DNA of 64,000 bases from Sulfitobacter marinus (GTDB lineage Bacteria; Pseudomonadota; Alphaproteobacteria; Rhodobacterales; Rhodobacteraceae): the NCBI RefSeq assembly GCF_900116285.1, contig NZ_FPAJ01000002.1, positions 310,001 to 374,000 on the forward strand, in the 5' to 3' direction. The translations under genes were made by a program, and so were the position numbers. Numbering within the stretch: position 1 is the first letter of the stretch; every line of letters begins with the position of its first letter. Under the pieces are notes generated by a model. The model was not told the DNA's origin. It saw only the letters and a list, made by a program, of their open reading frames with translations, and did not search any database. Shown here one piece after another: positions 34,048 through 41,193 of the stretch.

Positions 34048-35109
34048 ATGCCCATAGAAACGTTTCAGTTGTATACGGCAGGTGCGCTCAACATTACGGG
34101 ATCCACGATCACGCTTTCCGGCTCATATGATGACACCACAGATGTGTTGCTGGAAATTGACGATGATGACAGCGTTTTAGAGGGCGATCGTTTTAACAAC
34201 GAAGACGGCAATGACAGCAATCAATACGGGACGCTCACGGACCTCAGCGGAACCTATATTTCTGGGGGGTCATCAACATCGTCGTCACCAACAACTGTGT
34301 ACTCCGAGTTTCAATACGAACTCTCAGGCTCGGATGGCAGCACAATTACGCTTTACTATATGGAAATGGATTCAGACCCGAATTCAAATTCCGGTACCGG
34401 TATTTTCATTGGATATCTGCCGTCCTCCCCACTCGTACCAGGCGTAACTTATACATATTCAACGGCAAACACTGTCTCTGGGAACTCCCCCGAATATGAA
34501 GATATTGAAGGTGCCATTTGCTTTACATCGAACTCTTACATCAAGACGGACGAGGCGATTGTTCAGATATGCGATCTAGAGCCGGGCATGCGTATCAAAA
34601 CCCGTGACAACGGCTTTCAAAAGCTGCTTTGGGTTTATAAGCGCACCATTTCTCAGTACGAGATGTCCGAAAACCCAAGTCTGAAACCTGTTAAAATCAC
34701 AGCAAATGCATTCGGACAAGGCATGCCTTGTCGAGACATGCACCTGTCTCAACAACACAGAGTGTTGCACAGTGATCTTGGCAACGAGATCTTATTCACT
34801 GAATCGCATTTGCTTGTGCCGGCCAAGGGCCTGATCAATGATACGACGATCACCATCGATAACGAGATGAGCACCGTCGAATATGTGCACCTTCTATTTG
34901 ATGCGCATCAGATTGTTTATGTGGACGGGATAGAGGCCGAGAGCTTTGCCTTGGGGAAATGGTCGTATGACAGTTTGACTGAGGAAGCGCGCGAAGAGAT
35001 CAATGCCATCTTCCCCGAACTTTCCCCAGATGGAATGGCGCAATTTAAAACCGCCTATCCGACGCTTACCGTCAACGAAACCTTTGCTTTGCCACGCGCA
35101 TCGGCGTGA
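34048..35109 (+). CDS. Hint (Hedgehog/intein) domain-containing protein
   Basis: 353 aa. The first 150 residues are Asp-, Ser-, Thr- and Gly-rich beta-type sequence without a signal peptide (TLSGSYDDTTDVLLEIDDDDS). The Hint_2 domain starts at Cys in GAICFTSNSYIKTDEAIVQICDLEPGM (about residue 157), the self-cleaving nucleophile, and includes MHLSQQHRVLH and VEYVHLLFDAHQIVYVDGIEAESF, a complete set of Hint motifs. Such proteins are frequent in Rhodobacteraceae and are probably secreted by type I systems without a cleaved signal. The gene is more AT-rich than its neighbours and sits alone, suggesting acquisition. Confidence 0.88.
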   Translation: MPIETFQLYTAGALNITGSTITLSGSYDDTTDVLLEIDDDDSVLEGDRFNNEDGNDSNQYGTLTDLSGTYISGGSSTSSSPTTVYSEFQYELSGSDGSTITLYYMEMDSDPNSNSGTGIFIGYLPSSPLVPGVTYTYSTANTVSGNSPEYEDIEGAICFTSNSYIKTDEAIVQICDLEPGMRIKTRDNGFQKLLWVYKRTISQYEMSENPSLKPVKITANAFGQGMPCRDMHLSQQHRVLHSDLGNEILFTESHLLVPAKGLINDTTITIDNEMSTVEYVHLLFDAHQIVYVDGIEAESFALGKWSYDSLTEEAREEINAIFPELSPDGMAQFKTAYPTLTVNETFALPRASA

Positions 35110-35118
35110 TGTCGTCGC

Positions 35119-35676
35119 CTAGCCGCCAGTGTACAAAACGCGGGGGGCGTAGCGCGGGCGCGTGAAGACAAAATTCGTGATTTCTGGGCTGCCAAGTCCG
35201 ATATTAAACGGTGGCGTAAAGGTTGTCATGGTTTCGGTCACAACGATGTATTCGTTGTCCGGAATGCTAGGCAGGCGATCTGTCCACCCGGCAACGTCGG
35301 TGTTCGTAGCGGCAGATAAAGCACCACGTGCGCGGGACCAGTGGACATAGAAACGGCCCTGCCTTCTATCATACTGAAGCGAGCTGATCCGCACCGCCGA
35401 TGCCCCTTGAGACTGTGTGATATAATCCAAAAGATCATGCGCGCCGTCCAGATAATCACCGTCGATCGGCAATGTCTCGCGCGAGATCATATCGCCGATG
35501 GTGTAAGCCGCTTTTTGGTTGAGGCTGTATTCTTCGTAGGTCTCGAAGACCGAGAACATCGCAGCCCAGACCCACAACACCATCGGCATCAGGATCATGG
35601 CCTCGAGCGATACGCTGCCGTCGTCTTGGGCGGCGAAGCGGCGCAGACCAAAGAGGGTGAGACGTTTCATCGCCAT
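35119..35676 (-). CDS. TadE/TadG-family pilus-associated protein
   Basis: 185 aa. After a short basic start (MKRLTLFGLRRFAAQDD) comes GSVSLEAMILMPMVLWVWAAMF, the TadE-like pseudopilin segment with a conserved Glu five residues into the helix, then a soluble periplasmic domain. It is the last gene of a three-gene TadG-TadE-TadE operon; the start overlaps the upstream stop in TAATG, and AGGAG lies eight bases before it. A role as a minor pilin of a tight-adherence pilus is inferred from the family. Confidence 0.82.
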   Translation of the reverse strand: MAMKRLTLFGLRRFAAQDDGSVSLEAMILMPMVLWVWAAMFSVFETYEEYSLNQKAAYTIGDMISRETLPIDGDYLDGAHDLLDYITQSQGASAVRISSLQYDRRQGRFYVHWSRARGALSAATNTDVAGWTDRLPSIPDNEYIVVTETMTTFTPPFNIGLGSPEITNFVFTRPRYAPRVLYTGG

Positions 35677-36215
35677 TACCCGGGCTCCTGCACAAAGGAC
35701 GAGATGGCATACATAGCCGATTGACCCGAGCCATCGGCCGCAAACTTGAACCCCAAACGGGAGGTTGGCAGCATCGGATCGAATTTCAGGCAGGCGCGCA
35801 AAACCATCAGGTCATGTTGCTGGCCCAGACTAAAACCACGTTCTGGTGTCACGGGCTTGGAGCTGTCGATGCAGTCGATATCGGAGGGCAGTTTCTGAAA
35901 GTTGCGCGGATCGACGACCACCATTTCAAGGCGCAGCGTCTGCGCGCAATTGCGCAGATTTCCCGCCTTTTCGCAGACCATATCCTTGATCTGAGCATGG
36001 GTCATCGGGGTACGGGTATTCAGCCTGATATAGCGCACCGTATCTTCCATGCCGCGGTTCAGATACACTTGGCGCAGTGAATATACGCTCATCTCGATTG
36101 AGGAAAGCAGGATGCCAAAGATCAGCGGAAAGAGGATCACGAACTCGATCATCAGAACCGCGCCGCTTTCATCCTTGCGAAACCGCCGGAGGGCTTTTTG
36201 TATGCAGGTCCTCAT
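35676..36215 (-). CDS. TadE-like pilus assembly protein
   Basis: 179 aa. The N-terminus has FRKDESGAVLMIEFVILFPLIFGILLSSIEM, the TadE pseudopilin helix with its Glu, followed by YSLRQVYLNRGMEDTVRYIRL and a domain with four Cys residues that may form disulfides. It is in the middle of the operon: a 4-nt ATGA overlap with the TadG gene upstream and a 1-nt overlap with the next TadE-like gene. It is probably processed by a prepilin peptidase, which is not encoded nearby. Confidence 0.83.
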   Translation of the reverse strand: MRTCIQKALRRFRKDESGAVLMIEFVILFPLIFGILLSSIEMSVYSLRQVYLNRGMEDTVRYIRLNTRTPMTHAQIKDMVCEKAGNLRNCAQTLRLEMVVVDPRNFQKLPSDIDCIDSSKPVTPERGFSLGQQHDLMVLRACLKFDPMLPTSRLGFKFAADGSGQSAMYAISSFVQEPG

Positions 36216-37645
36216 TGGATCAGCCTAAGTTGATTGATCTGACGGGCGATGGCCTTGAATGCCTCGGAGAGTTCAACCCCTTCGACCTTAAAGAAGTGGC
36301 TGGGCGATGAGGCGCATTTGCGCATCACGTCAGCCCCGTCATTGTTATCATAAGGGTTGTCGTTGACCTCGAACCCGATGGTCCAGATCACGATACGCTT
36401 GGCCTTGGCGGCGGTGCAGATGTCGTCCAGCAATCTATTGCCGAGAGAATGGTCGTATTTGCGCCAGTAAAAGTCAGAGCGGTCCCAATATGAAACATAG
36501 TTCTGAAGGTACCAGTTTAGGTTGTATCTGTCCCAATGCACATATTCGCTGGAGCTGTTGTAGTGGCGGTTGACGATCCGGTGGGACGTGGTGTTTTCGC
36601 CGTCGGTCATCAGAATGACGGTCTTTAGCGTCTCGGCATCATCGTAATCGGCGGGCCGACCTTTGAATTCCCGATCTATTTCACGCGCGGCCACCAGCGA
36701 GTCATTGATCGGGCGGAACGACGGATCAAGCATGGCAGCGCCCCATTTCATCCCCATAAAGATCGATGTGCCCACGCGGGGCCTTAGATCATCGATCTGG
36801 TTTTTCAGCGCGCGGTTGCTTTGTGAAAGCGGTTGGATACGTTCGTAGCTATAGCGCGGGCACACAGTTTCACTGCGGTCGTTGTTTCTGCCGTTATAGC
36901 TCCACTGGAAATGCTGCGCTTGATCATGCCATTTGGTCAGGTCCAATGCGGCGCTTTTGAATTCGTTGTCATCAAATTCAACGCAATGCGAATAATTGTG
37001 TTTGGTGTACATCTTCATGCGGTCGGTAATCAGCGGGCCGGCATTCACATGCTCTGAATAAGGGACCAACGAGATCGAAATCAGGTCTTCGGTTTCGTCT
37101 CGCAGGACAGTGTCGATAAACACCTTCGCGGCATCGCGCATGTTAGAAATACGAGACCCTTGCGCCATTGACCCAGAGATATCCAACACCAGTGAAATCT
37201 CGACATTTGCGACGCGTTCTTCGGCCTGACTATGGGCGGGAACGTCCAAGGTATCAAAGCCGAACTTGCGCAGATAGGGCGTGTCGAGCGGTTTGGTTGC
37301 ATCCACCGTCACCGTGCGAAAGTTCAACCCGTCATTGACGGTAACATTTGACAGATATTCAGTCATGCCGGATTTGGCGAAATAGTCTTTTACAACGTCT
37401 TCGGGGTCCAGTGTCTGGTCTAGATCAGACGCCGCAAGAACCGCGCGATCCGATACCGCCTGAAGCTTTGAGCGTTCAAGTTCGTGGCGCATGAAATCCA
37501 GTTGGATGCCGCCTACCATGACCATCATCAAGACGACGAAAAGAACCCAGACCGTCATGATCCCGTCTTCTTCGCGCGCAAAGCGTCGCGCCTGGAGCGC
37601 TGTTGCGTTCCGCAGCGTTTTCATCGTCAGCAATGCAGGCGACAT
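36212..37645 (-). CDS. TadG-like pilus assembly protein with von Willebrand A domain
   Basis: 477 aa. The N-terminal segment RFAREEDGIMTVWVLFVVLMMVMVGG is a Flp/TadG-type helix. A von Willebrand factor A domain starts at about residue 150 with the MIDAS motif SLVLDISGSM and continues to ILMTDGENTTSH and IWTIGFEVND. Such proteins anchor or organise Tad pili and bind metal through the MIDAS site. It leads the three-gene operon; the other tad genes (ATPase, secretin, prepilin) are not in the window. Many Tyr-, Trp- and Ser-rich residues at about 370-410 form a distinctive insert. Confidence 0.85.
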   Translation of the reverse strand: MSPALLTMKTLRNATALQARRFAREEDGIMTVWVLFVVLMMVMVGGIQLDFMRHELERSKLQAVSDRAVLAASDLDQTLDPEDVVKDYFAKSGMTEYLSNVTVNDGLNFRTVTVDATKPLDTPYLRKFGFDTLDVPAHSQAEERVANVEISLVLDISGSMAQGSRISNMRDAAKVFIDTVLRDETEDLISISLVPYSEHVNAGPLITDRMKMYTKHNYSHCVEFDDNEFKSAALDLTKWHDQAQHFQWSYNGRNNDRSETVCPRYSYERIQPLSQSNRALKNQIDDLRPRVGTSIFMGMKWGAAMLDPSFRPINDSLVAAREIDREFKGRPADYDDAETLKTVILMTDGENTTSHRIVNRHYNSSSEYVHWDRYNLNWYLQNYVSYWDRSDFYWRKYDHSLGNRLLDDICTAAKAKRIVIWTIGFEVNDNPYDNNDGADVMRKCASSPSHFFKVEGVELSEAFKAIARQINQLRLIQ

Positions 37646-37994
37646 TTCAAATCCCTTATAACCGGTTCGGCCTTGGCGCGTGGCCTTGTGCCGGTGGCCT
37701 CACCGCTTGGGTTTAGAGATAGAAGATGGCTCAAATGCGGCGGAAATTTCTGCAAATTAAGGCGATTTTATGGGATTCGGACGTAAAGAGAGCTGATCGA
37801 TGGTCATTGTTTCGGGTCCGGCAGAATTGCACCTTATGCGTGGCCGGGGCGGGCTTGCGCGGGAAAAGTTTTCATTCTGCCTGTTTTATATGCATTTTTT
37901 AATCTTTGAGGGTTCTAAAGTGACCCAGTCCATGCTCAACAGGTGGGGCTAACGATATTTTACCCTAGGTCACATTGCCAAATAGGAGCACTCT
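37646..37994. other. Divergent promoter region between the tadG-type and gdh genes
   Basis: This 349-bp region carries the promoters of the minus-strand TadG operon and the plus-strand glutamate dehydrogenase gene. An AT-rich block at about 37870-37920 and TTTTACCCTAGGTCACATTG near 37956-37975 suit promoter elements. GTGACC (near 37920) and GGTCAC (near 37967) form a widely spaced inverted pair. A near-match to a CtrA box, TTAA-N7-TTAT at 37757-37771, lies about 110 bp upstream of the TadG gene. No gene is seen. Confidence 0.35.
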
Positions 37995-39425
37995 ATGACC
38001 CCCGTAAATGAACCCAGCTTTCGCGACAGTGTTGATATCATGTTTAACAGGGCCGTTGCCCTGATGGATCTCTCGCCGGGGCTAGAAGAAAAAGTACGGG
38101 TCTGTAATGCGACCTATACCGTGCGTTTCGGGGTGCGTTTGCGCGGACGCATTCAGACGTTCACCGGCTATCGTTCGGTGCATTCGGAACATATGGAACC
38201 GGTAAAAGGCGGCATTCGCTATAGCCTTGGCGTGAACCAGGACGAGGTCGAGGCGCTGGCGGCTTTGATGACCTATAAATGCGCGCTGGTCGAAGCGCCG
38301 TTTGGTGGTTCCAAAGGCGGGTTGTGCATTGATCCGCGCGATTACGATGAAAACGAGCTGGAATTGATCACCCGCCGCTTTGCCTATGAGCTGATCAAAC
38401 GCGACATGATCAACCCGGCCCAAAACGTGCCCGCGCCCGACATGGGCACAGGCGAGCGAGAAATGGCGTGGATCGCCGACCAATATAAGCGGATGAACAC
38501 AACCGACATTAACGGCGTCGCTTGTGTGACCGGCAAACCGATCAATGCGGGCGGGATTCAGGGCCGGACCGAGGCGACGGGCCGCGGTGTTCAATACGCC
38601 CTGCACGCGTTCTTTCGCGATGCGAAGGGCCTTGAGAAAGCCGGGCTTGAGGGCAAGCTGAACGGCAAGCGGGTGATCGTGCAGGGTTTGGGTAACGTGG
38701 GCTATCACGCGGCCAAGTTTCTAAGCGAAGAAGACGGAAGCCTGATCACTGCGATCATTGAACGCGACGGCGGACTGCATAACGAGGCCGGGCTGGATGT
38801 CGAGGCGGTCCATCAGTGGATCGTCAAACACGGTACAATCAAGGGCTATCCAGACGCCAAGATGGTCGAAAACGGCGCATCGTTGTTGGAACAGGAATGC
38901 GATATTCTGATCCCGGCCGCGCTGGAGGGGGTGATTAACCTGAGCAACGCCAATCAGATCAAGGCGTCCTTGATCGTTGAGGCGGCGAACGGGCCTGTCA
39001 CTGCGGGTGCCGATGAAATCCTTTGTGCCAATGGTGTTGTGATTATTCCCGATATGTATGCAAACGCGGGCGGTGTGACGGTATCCTATTTCGAATGGGT
39101 CAAAAACCTGAGCCACATCCGCTTTGGCCGGATGCAGCGTCGCAACGAAGAAAGTCGCCACCAGTTGCTGGTGGACGAGCTTGAGCGTCTGAGTTCGGAC
39201 AGCGGTGTCGGCTGGCAACTGAGCCCGAATTTCAAGGACAAATACCTGCGCGGCGCGGACGAGCTGGAGCTGGTGCGTTCGGGGCTCTACGACACGATGA
39301 TCGAATCTTACAAATCGATGGCCGATATCTGGCATGCCCGTGATGACGTGACCGATCTGCGCACGGCAGCTTATCTGGTCAGCATTACCAAGGTCGCGGC
39401 AAGCTACCGCGCCAAAGGGCTGTAA
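37995..39425 (+). CDS. Glutamate dehydrogenase (Glu/Leu/Phe/Val dehydrogenase family)
   Basis: 476 aa. Substrate-binding part: MEPVKGGIRYSLGVNQDEVEALAALMTYKCALVEAPFGGSKGG, with the catalytic lysine in the conserved GGxKGG-type motif, then NVPAPDMGTGEREMAW. NAD(P)-binding part: TGRGVQYALHAFF and VIVQGLGNVGYHAAKFL, later PAALEGVINLSNA and the MYANAGGVTVSYFEW segment. It interconverts glutamate with 2-oxoglutarate and ammonia. TAGGAG lies six to seven bases before the ATG. It precedes the sarcosine oxidase operon by 165 nt, where nitrogen release from sarcosine-derived glycine could be assimilated (inference). Confidence 0.93.
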   Translation: MTPVNEPSFRDSVDIMFNRAVALMDLSPGLEEKVRVCNATYTVRFGVRLRGRIQTFTGYRSVHSEHMEPVKGGIRYSLGVNQDEVEALAALMTYKCALVEAPFGGSKGGLCIDPRDYDENELELITRRFAYELIKRDMINPAQNVPAPDMGTGEREMAWIADQYKRMNTTDINGVACVTGKPINAGGIQGRTEATGRGVQYALHAFFRDAKGLEKAGLEGKLNGKRVIVQGLGNVGYHAAKFLSEEDGSLITAIIERDGGLHNEAGLDVEAVHQWIVKHGTIKGYPDAKMVENGASLLEQECDILIPAALEGVINLSNANQIKASLIVEAANGPVTAGADEILCANGVVIIPDMYANAGGVTVSYFEWVKNLSHIRFGRMQRRNEESRHQLLVDELERLSSDSGVGWQLSPNFKDKYLRGADELELVRSGLYDTMIESYKSMADIWHARDDVTDLRTAAYLVSITKVAASYRAKGL

Positions 39426-39464
39426 GCGAACGACGCGCAAAAGCTGAAATCGATAAAACACTGT

Positions 39465-39484
39465 CGCGGACGGACCTGTCCGCG
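39465..39484 (+). terminator. Hairpin after glutamate dehydrogenase
   Basis: CGCGGAC (39465-39471) pairs with GTCCGCG (39478-39484) across a 6-nt loop, 40 nt after the stop codon. There is no T-run, so it may be a rho-dependent or 3'-stabilising structure. Confidence 0.4.
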
Positions 39485-39513
39485 GCGCAAAATGCCCCCC
39501 ATTGGTTTTCCGG

Positions 39514-39533
39514 CCATTGCACCTTTGCAATGG
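39514..39533. promoter_or_regulatory. Palindromic operator candidate upstream of soxB
   Basis: CCATTGCA (39514-39521) and TGCAATGG (39526-39533) form a perfect inverted repeat with a CCTT centre, about 57 bp upstream of the soxB start. Its symmetry and spacing suit binding by a dimeric regulator. The regulator is unknown; no regulator gene lies next to the operon. Confidence 0.45.
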
Positions 39534-39589
39534 AGTTGATTGAGTAGACCAAAGGCACTGCCATCACGGCAGATGAACTGGGGGACGGG

Positions 39590-40843
39590 ATGCGGTTTTC
39601 AGGATGGCGCGTGCTGCGCGAAGGATTGACCGGAAACAAGGGGTGGGCACCGCATTGGCGCGACGCCGAACCCAAAGCCGAATATGACGCAATCATCATC
39701 GGCGGCGGCGGTCACGGGCTAAGCACCGCATATTATCTGGCCAAAGAGCACGGGCTGACGAATATTGCGGTTCTGGAAAAGGGCTATCTTGGCGGTGGCA
39801 ACGTCGGGCGCAACACTACGATTGTGCGGGCCAACTACTTCCTTCAGGGCAATTCCGAGTTTTATTCCCATTCGCTCAAGCTGTGGGAAGGGTTGGAAGA
39901 AGACCTGAATTATAACGTCATGCATTCGCAGCGTGGGCTGATCAACCTGTTTCATTCCGACGGCCAGCGCGATGCTTTTGCGCGGCGCGGCAACAGCATG
40001 ATCAACCAAGGCGATGATGCTGTTCTGCTGGACCGCGAAGGCGTGCGAAAATATCTGCCCTATCTGGATTTCGACAATGTGCGGTTTCCGATCTACGGCG
40101 GTTTGCTGCATCCGCGCGGCGGCACGGCGCGTCATGATGCGGTGGCCTGGGGCTATGCGCGCGGCGCGTCAGATCGCGGGGTCGATCTGATCCAGAAATG
40201 CGAGGTCACAGGGATCGATATCGAAAACGGTCAGGTGCGCGGCGTGCAAACCACGCGCGGGGCGATCCGCGCCAAAAAAGTTGGTATCGTGGTCGCTGGC
40301 CGGTCCGGTCAAGTGGCCGCCATGGCGGGCATGCGCCTGCCGATTGAGAGCCACATCTTGCAGGCCTTTGTCACCGAGGGGTTAAAGCCTTGCATTGACC
40401 ATGTGGTAAGTTTTGGCATGGGGCATTTCTATATTTCACAATCCGACAAGGGTGGGTTGGTTTTTGGTGGCGATCTGGATTTCTATGCCTCCTATGCCAG
40501 TCGGGGCAATCTGCCGATGGCCGAACATGTGATGGAGGCGGGGATGACGCTGATGCCGATGATCGGCAAAGCCAAGGTCTTGCGCAGTTGGGGTGGCATC
40601 ATGGACATGACGCCTGACGGTAGCCCGATCATCGACAAGACCGATACCAAGGGTTTGTTCATTGATTGCGGCTGGTGCTACGGCGGGTTCAAGGCGGTGC
40701 CCGGATCGGGGTTCAGTTTCGCGCATCTGATGGCAACCGGAAACCATCACGGGCCTGCGGCGAAATTCCGGTTGGACCGGTTCCGCACTGGCACCGGTTT
40801 GATGGATGAAGAAGGCACCGGCGCGCAGCATAACCTTCATTAG
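39590..40843 (+). CDS. soxB: Sarcosine oxidase beta subunit
   Basis: 417 aa. The FAD-binding Rossmann motif IIIGGGGHGLSTAYYLA lies at about residues 35-51, followed by the SoxB-type VLEKGYLGGGNVGRNTTIVRANYF and the C-terminal DGSPIIDKTDTKGLFIDCGWCYGGFKAVPGSG. In the heterotetrameric enzyme this subunit carries the flavin site where sarcosine is demethylated to glycine. It is the first gene of soxBDAG. The delta subunit gene follows after 77 nt that contain a dispersed repeat copy. Confidence 0.95.
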   Translation: MRFSGWRVLREGLTGNKGWAPHWRDAEPKAEYDAIIIGGGGHGLSTAYYLAKEHGLTNIAVLEKGYLGGGNVGRNTTIVRANYFLQGNSEFYSHSLKLWEGLEEDLNYNVMHSQRGLINLFHSDGQRDAFARRGNSMINQGDDAVLLDREGVRKYLPYLDFDNVRFPIYGGLLHPRGGTARHDAVAWGYARGASDRGVDLIQKCEVTGIDIENGQVRGVQTTRGAIRAKKVGIVVAGRSGQVAAMAGMRLPIESHILQAFVTEGLKPCIDHVVSFGMGHFYISQSDKGGLVFGGDLDFYASYASRGNLPMAEHVMEAGMTLMPMIGKAKVLRSWGGIMDMTPDGSPIIDKTDTKGLFIDCGWCYGGFKAVPGSGFSFAHLMATGNHHGPAAKFRLDRFRTGTGLMDEEGTGAQHNLH

Positions 40844-40869
40844 GGGGCGATGATTGCGATGTCGGATTT

Positions 40870-40891
40870 GAGTATTTTTAAAAGGGTGAAG
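40870..40891 (+). repeat. Dispersed 22-bp intergenic repeat, copy 1
   Basis: A 22-bp element beginning GAGTATTTTT and ending GGTGAAG. It aligns without gaps to two other copies in the window at 45076-45097 and 59786-59807, with shared positions at GAGT-T at the start and TGAA near the end. It lies between soxB and soxD. I associate such elements with Rhodobacteraceae intergenic regions from memory. Confidence 0.5.
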
Positions 40892-40920
40892 GGGCAAGGG
40901 CCCGTTCCGGGGGAGTTGGC

Positions 40921-41193
40921 ATGAGACTGGACTGTCCGATGTGTGGGAGCCGCGACCGGCGCGAGTTCTATTATCAGGGGGATGCCGTGATGCTGGCGCG
41001 CCCGGCGGTGGACGCGGGAGAGGCGGCTTGGGACAGCTATTTGCATTTGCGGGATAATCCGGCGGGTCAGACGCGGGAACTGTGGCAGCACGAGGCGGGC
41101 TGCGGCGCATGGCTTGTGGTGACGCGCGATACGGTGACACATGCGGTGTCGGCCGTTGAACTGGCGTCGGACGTGAAGAGGGCTATGGCATGA
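40921..41193 (+). CDS. soxD: Sarcosine oxidase delta subunit
   Basis: 90 aa. MRLDCPMCGSRDRREFYYQGD contains the N-terminal zinc-binding Cys pair, and LWQHEAGCGAWLVVTRDTVTHAV the further His and Cys ligands, which is the complete SoxD pattern. It is the small structural subunit of the tetramer. Its 3' end overlaps the alpha subunit start (ATGA), so synthesis is coupled. Confidence 0.95.
   Translation: MRLDCPMCGSRDRREFYYQGDAVMLARPAVDAGEAAWDSYLHLRDNPAGQTRELWQHEAGCGAWLVVTRDTVTHAVSAVELASDVKRAMA

Noticed and set aside
37757..37771. CtrA box upstream of the TadG operon
   Set aside because: TTAA-N7-TTAT deviates at one base, and such near-matches are frequent in AT-rich promoters. Kept only as a remark.
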